Assembly (NCBI GenBank): GCA_007449985.2
Contig: VIIQ02000644.1
Location: forward strand, 62,001-126,000
Length of the DNA stretch: 64,000 nucleotides
Origin: Desmodesmus armatus
Taxonomy: Eukaryota > Chlorophyta > Chlorophyceae > Sphaeropleales > Scenedesmaceae
Direction: 5' to 3'
The stretch's first letter is position 1. Each line of letters starts with the position of its first letter. Position numbers and translations under genes: made by a program. Below are positions 49,691 through 61,300 of the stretch, one piece after another. The notes under the pieces are model-generated. The model saw only the letters and a list, made by a program, of their open reading frames with translations, did not search any database and had not been told where the DNA came from.

Positions 49691-51591
49691 GATGGCCTGT
49701 AATACATCAACAATCACCACGCCATGGCAAACCAGAATATTCTGCTTAATGCACAGCCAAATTTCAACGCCCGCTCCCAAAACCCAGGGTGATCATGGTC
49801 ATATGTCCCTCCTCTGTCGCGGTAGGGAGATGCCACAGCCTGTAAACTGCCCAAATTGGCCTCACAGTCATTCAAGGCTTGTCAAGTGCTATCGGTGATA
49901 TGCACACTTCAAGGCACCTCCTGTCAGCAGGCTGATCTGTAGATCAGTGTCCCTGCTGATCAGCACCCTTGCACACATATCAACACCCTTGCAGCAATTG
50001 ATGTACACAGCATATGGCGGTAACCAACTGACCAGCAACTCAGCATTTACGCCCATTTTGTGCTGCCTCCATGTCCAATTCAGCATTTGTCGAACTCAAG
50101 GAGCTTCACACAGAAGAGAAGAATTTGGAGGTCCTGGGCCGTTTCAGGGCCTGAAACAATTGAATACTATCCCTAGACCTTTGAGGTCTGCACGCCAGCA
50201 TCATGACCTTTGACTGCTGCTTGCAACCTGCTGACATCTGCTGGCCAGTCCAGTGCTCAGGCTGCAGACACTCGGAGAGCCATACACTTACACAGGGAAT
50301 TGAAAGTGGCCAAAGTGACAGCTGCAGGTCTCCTCGTTTTGTGGCCCTGCTCAGCTGCAGCTGCCAGAGTATTTCAAGTCCTGAGTCAGGTAGGAACTGC
50401 TAGTGCTGCACCCAATACTCTGCCTCCGTCCCTCCCTCTCTGTTTTCTGGCTTCCAATGCCACTTGCCACCACTGGCAGTAGCTGTTATCAGATGTCACG
50501 ACGCTCAAGTTGGCCCTTCGTGTGTGATGTGGGGTGTTGCCCGCACTCACTTTCTTGGCCTTTTATGTCTGGACAAGCACAGCTCCTTTGTCAAAAAAAG
50601 GGGGACTAGAGCACCTTGCAGACTGCCTCAGTGGGCCGCAGTCGGGCCAGCACACCATTTTGAGTGCATTGACCGGTTATGGCATATCCCAGGCCCAGGC
50701 AGGGGACCCGAAAATGTTCTTGCAACATGGTCACAGGTAGGCCCTACCGGGTAAAAGCTTGAAGCCTGTCCCCATCCTGGCCTGCCCTAGTGAGACATGT
50801 GAGGGAAGCAGAGATGGTGGTACAGGGGGCCATAGGGACTGGGACCACCTAACATAGTGTCCACGCACCACATGTGGCGCTTGCCACTGCCTCTTGTGTG
50901 ACTCATGCCGCCTCACCCGCTCTGCTTACATTCCCCTGTGCCACCGCCACGCACCCCTCGGACCATCCATTCACTGGCTTTTCACGGTGCATTTGTGCTG
51001 CCAGCATGAACCACTTCCCTCCGGCCCGCAAGATGGGGTTCACGCAACAGCCTCCTTGTTGCGGGAGTGGGGTGTCGGCACCCCTTGACCGCCAACACAC
51101 GCAACATCAGCCAGACCCTTTGCCTGCCAGCCTGCTCATAATGCGAGGCCCCAGAGGCTGCTGGGATCCATCAACCGTCGTGCTACTACCTTGTTGCACG
51201 GAGAGTGGGTCTTGGACAACTGGCTCCCGCTGCTTTTCCTGCTGGAGTCATATTTGGGAACCTTGTGCGATTTGTCATGTGACGTCACACAAGGGCCCAA
51301 ACGATGATCGCCCACGGAGGTGAAGACACCGCGCGCAATGAGGATTATATCTGAGTGTTATTTGCAAACCAAAACGAGTGTTATACGCACTCAAACAGCT
51401 TCCTCGACGGGCCTTCGTGCTGTCGACAGCAGCACCTGCGACCAGCATTTGGCAGGCAGCACACGTCCGCCAGAACATGCTGACCACAAATGCTGGGTGC
51501 GTTGTAGACTGCGTTCCTCTTGCTTTCTACCAAGGCACGCCCCATGCGCATCTTGCTAACCAAGGCACCAAAACACCAATTAAACGGTATC
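49691..51591. other. Intergenic region with candidate plus-strand exons
   Basis: This lies between the start of the bZIP-like gene and the P450 start. Two plus-strand stretches look protein-like and share phase 0 at their donors: about 50213-50391 (ELKVAKVTAAGLLVLWPCSA, ending GTCAG|GTAGGA) and about 50575-50734 (ECIDRLWHIPGPGRGPENVL, ending TCACAG|GTAGGC). They could belong to an unrecognised small gene. The remainder, including 51000-51590, holds no recognised feature and presumably contains the P450 promoter. Confidence 0.25.
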
Positions 51592-54500
51592 ATGTCATCC
51601 ACGCTGTCTGCCCATGCATGCAGCTTCAGCAGGCCTGCTGTTGTGAGCAGCAGGCGTCAGTTCCGTTCAGCAAGCAGCAGCACATCCAAGCAGCTCGTAC
51701 ATCGCCTGTCCAGCAGCAGAACCAACACCAGCAGCAGCAGGTCTAGAAGCAGCCTGCTGCTCCAACGGCGTGTGATTACAAAAGCAACAGATGACTTCCG
51801 CCCTGAGTCTCCTCAGCAAGAGCAGCAGAAAGAAGAAGCACTGTCACAGCAGCAGCATGAACCCACAGCACCCCCCTCAGCTTCTCCCTGCCCCGTCGTT
51901 GGAGTGCAGCATGAAGGGGCCACCCAGACATTGCACGTTGCACTGAGCGCCAGTCAATGTCCTGTTGACCATGGCAGCACCAGCAGCAGCACTGCTAAAG
52001 CTACAGACAGCAGCAGCAAGAAGGGTGGGCCTTTGAAGGGCTCGCATTGGCGGGAAGTGCCGTCTGAAACATCGCAGGTTGGTAACACCAGGCTTGGTAG
52101 AGGGCAGGGCCGGCTTGGTAGCAGCTGCTGGCAATGCTATGAGGCCCCTTGCAGTCGGATGCGGCAGCAGTTCACATTTTTTGGGCCTTAGGTGCTTCTC
52201 AGCGCTTTGCCATGCAGGGACCGTTGAGATAATGATGCACTGTACAGTGCGCAACAAACAATGCACATGGGACGCAAAATGCATTTGACCTGGGGCAAAC
52301 GCATGGGCACATCAAAGCCACATGTTGTGGCCCACTGTGGCCCACACCTGAATTTTAATGAATGCCATCTCAGCAAACGTGCCAGGCACTGCATGGAAGC
52401 CTGCATGCATTGCAGCAACTAGCCGGCGCCCGTGCTGTTGTTGTCCACCTGATTCGATTTGCCAAATGCAGTGCAAGTGACCTGATGACGTCATGCGGAC
52501 AACGAGAACAGCTGTTTCCCAACGCGTGCCTGTGCAGGTGCCCGCAGTGCCATGCCGCCCAGTCGCCTTTGACGCAACCAATCCCATGGGAGAGTATGGG
52601 GAGTTTGAGACACTTGGTGCAGGTCCCTTCTTCCTGCAGAGATTCCAGTAAGTGACACCCAGGCGGGATGCACGTTCAGTTGGCAAAACAGCAGTCACGC
52701 TGCGCTGCTTCAAGCAGCACCAAAGTTGGTGCACCACTGTTCACTCCACACTCGCAGAGTTCCACACTTGCAGAGTAGCAGATGTCAGTTAGAGAAGTGC
52801 AGGCAAGTACATACGCAGCGGCATGTCATGTGTGCTCTGCAGCATGCTACCAGTGACAGCCTGCTAGCAGCGGCACTTTGCAAGGCTTGTGCTGGTCAGT
52901 ATCTGGGTGCACATGCCACCCCGTCAGGGGCCCTTGGAATGTGCCACTCATGATGAGTGATCCTGTGCCAACCTGACAATTCCGTACTTGGCAAGCATCC
53001 GGTCCCGCACACAAGTGACTGATCAGCACCATGTGTTCATGCGCCTGTTCTGCAGGGAGTTTGGCTCTGTGTTCAGCTGGCAGATGGGTCCCACCAAGCT
53101 GGTGACTGTCCTGGACTACAAGGCAATCAAGAGCCTGCTCATGGCAGACAACAAGGTGGGGCATCTTTTGTGCCAATCGATCAAAGCAGCGTCACACCTG
53201 TAGCGATGCGCCGCCTGCTGGGGCACATATCTGCAGTGCACAAGCCTTGGGTATGTTTGTGCCCACAGTGTTTTATGTGACGGCACGCATGTGACATGTT
53301 GCTGAAGTATGTATGTGGTCGCTGGCACTAGCCATGATGATGGCAGCGGGTTTGCCCCTGGAGGCCACCCCGAAGACCAGTGTGCAGAAAGTCCACTGGC
53401 TAGCAATTTGAAACATGTTCTAGCTGCTGTGACATCGTTTGTTGAAAGATAGGGGTGTTACTGCTTCTAATCCACTCCAGTGCTTTCAGTGTTGATGTGA
53501 GCGTCTTGTGCGGTCAAACATGCCCCTATATGTATGCCACCTGCAGGTCATTGTTGGGTGGAACCCCGAGTCCCTGTACATGATGCTGGGTGAGCAGGCC
53601 CGGCACAGCATGGAGAACCCACCAGTGCGCGTGGCCAACAGGCGCCTGATGCAGTCAGCCTTCACAAAGGATGCACTGGTTGGCTATGTGGACAAGGTGA
53701 GGACAAGCCAAGGCTGGTGTGATTGATCAGCACTCCAGGTCACCACACGATGCCAACCGCGTGCTGGTGTGGTTAGGCACGGGACAGTTGGTTTGCTAAA
53801 CAAGTGGCTTACTTGCACAGAAGCTGTCTTGCAGAGCTAGTATGGTATGACATGCTCTGTGGCCCCAGCACTGTGGAATTCACACCGCGTATGCTGTGAT
53901 TCTGCCAATACGACCGCCAAAGATTTGCAACCCCGGCCCCCCTGCCCACCCATCCTCGCACTGACCACCCGTTATTTTTTTTGGACAGTTGTCAAGGCCT
54001 GAGATTTGCGCTGGCGATGTTGTCTTGTGCACTGCAGCTGGTTGGCATCTGCCGCACCCAGCTGGATGAGTGGGCGTCTTCTGAGGGACCCGTGGACCTG
54101 GCTGCAAGGGGCAAGGACCTGAGCTTTGAGTTCAGCACACAGCTCATAGTGAGTGCCTTGGGAGTCAACAGCATTGCACACCAGTTAGTGTCTCTGTTGT
54201 CATTCATCCGTGATCATCGGGTCTTTAGTGTGCATGACACATCATGGGGCAGGCATGGCTTTCGAAGGGGTGGATTCAAGTCCTATGTGCCCTGCTCGCA
54301 ATCACTTCGCCAATGTTTGGAAGAAGAGTTTGTGTTCCTAACCGCTGTTTGGCATCGTACACCTCCGGTTTATGTGCAGGTGGACTTCAACGTGCCACCA
54401 GAGCAGAAGCCGTCACTCAGGGAGAAGCTTGACACCCTTTTCAGAGTAAGAATCTCCGAGGCTAGCACGGTGTGACGGCCCGTCACTGGGTGAACTGCAA

Positions 54501-57425
54501 CCTGCAGTTTCACTCTAGGTTAGCAACCCTGGGCCTCACTCGCAGTGCCTCTGTGGGTGACTCTCCCTGCTTCAGGGTGAGGCTCACATCAGGCCGCCTG
54601 ATGGCAGTTGGCCCCGTGAGGTCTTTGAACAACTTCACATGTGAATTTTAATGAAGTCGCTGGTTCAAAACCCAGACAATCTGCAAATTGAACTGGGTTT
54701 GTGGCTGCTGCTTGTTTATGGTGATTTGCAGGGTCTTGTGGCTCCCCCTGACCCATCCCCTGGATCCGCGTAAGTGACAGCTGCCAGGTGGTCTGCTGAG
54801 CGCTGTGTGGTGTACATGCTTGGCTGCTAATGTACTCGCAACATGCTGTCACAACACAAGACATGTCGTGCGTTTGTACAGAGCATCCCTGCGGTCCAAG
54901 AGGGGGGGGGTCTCTATGCTGCATTGGCACAAATGGACTCTCAGCTGGAAGGTCAACTTGACTGGCAGTGCCACCGGCACCTGTAGAGCCACTCAGTGTC
55001 ACCATAAAGTTGATTGCTGCTCACGGTGGCTGGCCCTGCCTGAGTCAGCAACGTGTGATGGGCCATGTCACTGACATGGCACAGGCTGTGCCTATGGATG
55101 GAAATGCAGGCTGTCACGGGGCATTGAAGCCCGTGACCACGGTAGTGCCACTCAATCATAGTTGGTGACAACTAAATCAAAGTTGGTGACATGTGGCTGG
55201 CCCTGCCTGAGTCAGCAACACGCGCTGTGCTGCTGTGCCCATGCAGGCTGTCACGAGGCATCGAAGCCCGTGACCAGCTGCTGGATGAGATGGAGGCCCT
55301 GGTCAGGGCACGAGAGGCAAAGAGGGGGGCCAGTGGCAGCAGCAGTGGGGACGTGCTGCACAAGAACGTACATGACTACACACTGGATGACATGAGGGCT
55401 ATGGTGAGTGTGGTTAGTCTGTGAGCAGATTGTGGTACATCATGCACAGCAAACAGTTGCCATTGCGGCCACCCGCAGATGCCTGCTGTACTGCAGCATC
55501 TTAGCCTTATGTTGAACGCCCTTTGCAGTTGCTTGTCCCAGTGTCAAATGCCGCAAGGTTGGACCTGGCCTTGAAAACATGTGCAGGAAATTTTGCCGCC
55601 ACTCTACAGTGTCATTGCGGCTGCTTTGTGCGCTACTAGCCGCTAGTGACAGCAGGGTCAGTCTGTCGAGAATGTGATAGCACATGAAGTCTGACAATGC
55701 GACATCAAGGCATGATGACATCACTGCGTGTCTGCCTTACTGCAGCACAGTGGCCAGCTTGACTACCGCATGGCTGCAGGCTCAGGCATGGCGCTGCTGG
55801 TGGCTGGCAATGACACCAGCGGCATCGGTGTCAGCGCCATCCTTGCGACACTGTCCCTGTTCCCTGAGGTTGTGGAGAAGATCAGGCTGGAGCAGCAGGA
55901 GGTTCGTGGTTGCAAGGGTTGGATGGTCAGAATGATCATCCTTGATCGTCCTTGCACAGTCAAGGCAGTGGCATGGCGCTCATACACGCATCTCTACAAG
56001 TGTGGAGAGTGCCGCCCAGTGGTGAAGATATTCACGTTGACAAGCCACACTCTCGTGCAATACAGATGGGTGGCACTGCATGGCTCACTGCCTGTGAATG
56101 CTTCGCCTCACTTGCCGCCATTTTTCACCATGTGCCAGGTGATCAAGAAGCAGGGCCCCTCCCTGACCCCTGCTGCCCTGGAGGCCATGACCTACGCTGA
56201 TGCTGTTATCAAGGAGGTGCTGCGCATCACACCACCTGCTGGGTCTGTCTTCCGCAAGTCCACAGTCGACATGGAGGTGAGTGTGATGGACGGCGAGTGG
56301 TTGTTGAGCTGCAGCATCACAGTAGGCAACGTTGTGGTGGCGCTGTGTGGCGTGCACTTTGTCTGCTTGCCTTTCCTCCCCCCACAATATGGGCATGTTG
56401 GAATCAAAGACACTTCTCGCAGTGTGGGCCTGCAGCGGTGCAAGTCTTCTCATCTCTCGCTGTGATAGGGATAGTCCCAGGTAAAAGTTTCCCCTGTGGC
56501 CATAATACCAGTAGGTCTGTTGCGTGCGAGGCTGTTGCAGTATCTTCACGGGCTGTGGCCGCCTGTCCCTCCCTCCCTCCCTCTCACTCCTTCTGACTGC
56601 AGATCTGTGGCAAGTACGTCCCTGCCGGCTCCACTCTCATGCTGTCAACATTCATGGCACAAGTCATAACAGACCCTCAGCTCAAGTTGGGCACCCCATC
56701 CAAGGAAGAGTTTGAGCGACTGGAGGCCAACTGGGCCGGCATCAACACTGAACTGCTGAGGAGTGAGTTCAAGCCTGAACGGTGGCTGCAGCCTAGTGAG
56801 AAGCCCTCTGGATTGCTGACCTTCAGGTGGGGGTGCAGCACCGCAGTCAAGCAGCTTCAGAAGTTCTGGTTGTGCCGCACATGCAGGCAGGATGGCTGTG
56901 CCAGTGACTACTCCAGAGGCCCAGCCAGATTCTGGGACGCCGTGTCTATGGTGTCGTGCCTGTGGCGCTGGGTCACACCCATGCTCTATGGCGCTGGTTC
57001 ACTGCAGCTTGCTGAACAGCAGCATCGGTCTTGGTTAGTATTGACTGCCGCCTGTAAGATTCCATGGCTGCTGCCTGCGCTGTCTCCTTCCCGCCAGCGC
57101 TTTCGGGTTCAATTCATTCAAACTTCGCTGGCAGCGTAACTTCGCTTGCGTAACCCGTGCCTAACGCCCTTCTTTTGCTGCTGCTGTCTCTCCTGCCACC
57201 CTCTGCAGTGCTGGTCCCCATGTCTGCCTGGGTGTGTCCCTGTTCATGGCTGAGGCCAAGGTGTTGCTGGCCTTGCTGACCCGGGACTATGACATCACAC
57301 ATGTTGAGGATGACTCATCCCCTGACGTGGATTTCAAGGTGACATTCTTTACGCAGCTGATGCAGGGGGCGGTGAAGTTCACCAAGAAGCAGCAGCAGCC
57401 AGACGTAGCCGTGAGCCAGCGCTGA
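51592..57425 (+). CDS. Cytochrome P450, probably plastid-targeted
   Basis: Twelve in-phase exons: 51592-52077, 52538-52647, 53056-53155, 53547-53696, 54038-54148, 54380-54445, 54732-54769, 55247-55403, 55746-55901, 56139-56276, 56603-56826, 57209-57425 (TGA), 650 residues. P450 landmarks are all present: I-helix VAGNDTSG, K-helix ExxR in KEVLRITPP, the PERW-like FKPERWLQP, and the haem loop TFSAGPHVCLG formed across the last intron, with the axial Cys in HVCLG. The first exon encodes about 160 residues rich in Ser, Arg, Gln and Thr with no hydrophobic anchor, ending before FDATNPMGEYGEFETLGAGP, so a chloroplast transit peptide plus linker is likely rather than an ER anchor. The short loops and the AGNDTS motif recall the CYP85-clan/CYP120 style, but the family is not certain. 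Substrate unknown. Confidence 0.9.
55025..55285 (+). repeat. Tandem duplication of the P450 exon-8 acceptor region
   Basis: GTGGCTGGCCCTGCCTGAGT..ATGCAGGCTGTCACG is present at 55025-55140 and again at 55192-55285, a period near 165 bp. The downstream copy is the true exon 8 (from 55247). The upstream one has its own GAAATGCAG acceptor at 55101-55109 and about 30 bases of exon-like sequence, but would reach a TAG within some 15 codons. Confidence 0.75.
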
Positions 57426-58368
57426 TTTGCTGGCCAGGCACAGCTGGACTCTACGCAATTGGTAGACCGGGCATAGAGTCGGATTGGGCCGTGGAGTTGA
57501 TGATGATAGGGTCTTTTGCTTGGAGCCTGCACTGCACAGTATGCATGCACTTGGCTTTTGGCCTAGTGATTTACTGGCTCAGTACCTTTGTGAGGTGTGA
57601 GAGCACGGCGGCTTCTGATGTCTCCTTCTTTGATAACTTGCCCACAGCCAGACATTTTGGGGAGTATGTTACATGGACATTTTCGCCAAACAACAATGGC
57701 ATTTTACTCACTAAGTGCAGTGAGGCAGCGTCGTCCCAACCTGAGGTTACACATGCCTCCCATATGATGTTGCTGTGGGCTTATTGTTTCGATTGTAGTC
57801 GGTTGTCCCTTGCATTCTGTGTAATACTCTGCATGCTTGCGCATTGCCAGATTGTTTTGTTTAGTCCCATTGCGGTGCCCAGTGCCTGCCACTGGCACGG
57901 TGGCAACAAGTGTAAGACTGATTGTGTCAAGGAAGTGCTGTCAAAATGCTACTTCAACTCTTTCCTCCACTTCTGGCATAGCCATCTCAGCACGCAGTCA
58001 GCAACTGCCGTAGCCTCAAATCACTTGCTTACTGGCAATGACAATCTGAACGACATATCTGAATGTTTCAACAGGCACACACCAAGTGCTGGCATTGCAG
58101 TAAGGCCGTTGCAAAAACGTAGTTGCAGACAGCTGCCCGAGCCGACAATGGAAAAATACAATCGACACACCAGTATGGGAAGATCAAGTCTGCCGCAGCT
58201 GCAACAGCAGCAGGCACACAACAAATGCAACACCCTACTACACCTCTGGGGTGCAATGTCTTTTCAACTCGTCTGAAAGCAAGACAGAGGACAGCCACTG
58301 TTTCTGCTGTTGGACCATTGACTCATCAGTAGACCCAACAGCCTGTAATGCTGAGCATCATGGATGAT
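57426..58368. other. Convergent 3' region of the P450 and oxygenase genes
   Basis: The two genes converge here. For the P450, the green-algal polyadenylation signal TGTAA occurs in CAAGTGTAAGAC (about 57909) and again near 58344. The open frame 57491-58276 (+) lies wholly within the expected 3' untranslated region and shows no motif. I see no separate gene. Confidence 0.5.
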
Positions 58369-61300
58369 CTACCACGTCAACAATAACACATGTACAAAGC
58401 CAGCGAGATCCAGCACGGCCGTGTAAGTGGCCTGTGTGTCCCCACTGCCACCACTCAACCACACACAATCCCACTTACAGCAGCAAACTATGTACAACTG
58501 CTGACCTTGCCAGGCACCAGTCAGCGCCTGAGTGCCTTGACTGCCTGCAGCTCCCTCCTGTACACCTCCTTGCCACCGATCTGACTGTTGTACCATACAT
58601 TCGTCTTCGTAATGTTGACGTACGCATTCCTGCCAGTGCCTCGGGCGTCAGCATTGATGCTGTAGGTTGTGCTGACTGAAGTGGTGGGCCTGCCGTAGGA
58701 AGGGTACCTGGTGCCAAGCAGCGCCTGTGTTGCAGTGCGGGCCTGGGCAATGCCGGTGAAGCCCCGCAGGGTGAAGTTCTGGTTGGGGCCTCGCAGGAAC
58801 TCTTGGACCTGTGCGGGTAGAAGCAGCAGCAGGGTGGCGGCAGCGTATCAACGCGAGTCAGTGAGGGAGGGAAGGGAAGAGAGTGAGGGATTGGATGGGT
58901 GAATTGATAAGCTTGTGTTTGTGTACGCAACGCCAAGGCAAAATGTTCATGTCCAGGAGTATGGCCTACTTGTGTGCTTTCCCACAACCTTGGTGTCACA
59001 CTGGATGCAGGCGCCAACAGCATGCCAGCAACTGACCCAGCAGGCCGAGCATGCCCTCAGTGATTTATACCTGCAGCACGACAAACGCCAGATACCTACA
59101 AATCACGCACGAACCTGCTGACTGTTGACCACGCCGCCAGGCACGACAGCTTGCGGCATGTGCCATGTGAATGGCGGCACAGCACTCAACCGCTTCAAAT
59201 TGCCGACCTGACAAGACACCAGCTGCTGCACCTCAGGCGTAGCCAGGGCCGCTGTAACCGGCCCTGACTGCAGCAGCTGCTTCAGCAGCTGGTAGCTGTC
59301 CCGCCGCTGTGAGACTGCCGCTGCAAAGTGGTCGTAGTACGCCGCCCGCAGCTGTGGGTTGCCCAGTAGCATGCTAGATAGCCGCAGCATGCTGGCATCT
59401 GTCTGGGCTGTGAGCAGAGAAGCCCGGGTAAACACAGCCTCTGCTACGGCTGACTCAACTCGCTTGCGCAAGGCTGCACTGCTGCCAAGCGCTGACAACA
59501 GCCTTTCCTCCTCTAATACCTGCCACGTGCTGTGTCTGGTTCGTATGGCTGTAGCAGCTGCTGCTACCAGCTGCTCCTGTGCTGCTGCTGAAGCAGCCAC
59601 AGGAGCCGACTGCAGCAGCAGTGCCATTAGCCCGGTGCTGTTTGGCCGCTGGGTAACAGCTGCTGCAAACTGTTCAAAGTGGGCTGCCTGTAAGGATCCT
59701 GACTCCAGCAGGAGCTGGGACAGCTGCAGGATGCTGGAGTCTGTCTGGGAAGTAAGCAGGGCAGGCCGGGTGAACATGGCGTCTGCTACTGCTGACTTCA
59801 GCTGCTGCTGCAGCGCAGGCCAGGCTTCCAGCACAGTCAGCAGCGGTGTTGCATCGCTGATCTGCCATACGCTGCTCCTGTTGCGCAAGGCATCAGCAGC
59901 GGCAGACACCAGCTGCTCTCGAGCCGCCGCTGCTGCGTTCGCCTGCAGCAGCTGCTGCAGCAAGCGCAGGCCGCCATCCTGCCGCCGCTGCACTGCTGCT
60001 GCAAATGCTGCATAATGCGCATCCTGTAATGCGCAGTCGACCAGCACGATGCGTGAGAGCTGCAGCATGCTGTCGTCTGTTTGGGCAGCAAGCAGCGGAG
60101 CGTTGCTGAACACAGCCTCTGCAACGGCCGTGTGCACTCGCTGCTGTGCTTCAGGCGTGCTGTCTAGTGCACTCGCCACCTGCAGCACCTCAACAACCTG
60201 CCAGCTGTCACCCCTGTTTCGAATGCTGTCTGCTGCTGCTGTGACTAAGCAGTCCAGCGCAGCAGCTGACTGCTGCACCGCCGGTGACTGCAGCAGCTGC
60301 AAGAACAGGCCAGTGTTGCTTGGCCGTGAAGCAACTGCTGCTGTGAACCGCTCAAAGTGTGCTGCCTGGAGCTGATCGTCCTGCAGCAGCTGCTGCCAGA
60401 GTGCAAGCATACTGGCGTCAGACTGTGCTGACATCAGGGCGCTGTTTGCGCACACTGCTTCGGTAACTGCAGTGCGCAGCTGCCGCTGCAGGGCAGGCGT
60501 CTGCCACAGCGCAAACAGCAGCTGCGCCCAGTCGCTAACCTGCAGCCCTGCTAGCCCAGCAGTACCACTGCTGCTGCTGCTGGCAGTGTATGAGGCGGCC
60601 GTGCTGCGTACAGCAGCAATTGCAGCCTCAATCAGCTGCTGCATGGCCAATTCCTGGGGCTGCCAGTTGTGCTTTTGTACCAGCTGCAGTAGTAGCTGGG
60701 TGCTGTTCGGCCGCTGAGCCACTGCAGCTGCAAAGGCGGCAAAGTGCTTCTCCCTGAGCTGCCCTGCCGAGTACACCAGCACGTCGAACAGCTGCAGCAT
60801 GCTGCCGTCTGTCTGAGCGGCCAGCAGGCCGGCACTGCTGAATATGCCGTCGGCCATGGCGGCCTGCAGCTGCTGCTGCAAGCTGGGTTCCCAGCGCAGA
60901 GCTGGCAGCATTGTGCTGGCTTGGTACATGGGTGTAGCCGCTCCTGGGCTGCGCAGCGCTGCACACACAGCGTCCACTACCTGCTGCCGCAGCTCTCCCT
61001 CTTGCTGCTGTGTGCTCAGCAGGAGGGACAGGATGCTTTGCAGATGCTTCACAGGCCCCGCCGCGATCAAGCTTGCTGCGGCAGCACTGGCCAGCTGCTG
61101 CTGTAGCTGTGGCATCCCCTGGAGCTGCTGCAGCAGGCCTGCTACCTTGCTTGCGACTGCTGCTGAGCTGTCCTGCTTCAGTGCCGTCACTAGCTTGTCC
61201 ACCACCTGCTGCTGGACCGGTGATTGTTCTGGCAGAGACACAGCCAGCGACAGCAGCGGCTGGACGGCATCCGCACTCATGCCAGCAGCTGAGACTGCTG

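Noticed and set aside
56827..57208. Possible additional P450 exon carrying FRVQFIQTSLA-like sequence
   Set aside because: Joining 56826 directly to 57209 gives the exact haem-loop TFSAGPHVCLG in phase, so the stretch between is an intron.
57491..58276. 261-codon plus-strand frame after the P450
   Set aside because: It lies in the expected 3' untranslated region between convergent genes, has no motif and reads through likely TGTAA polyadenylation signals.
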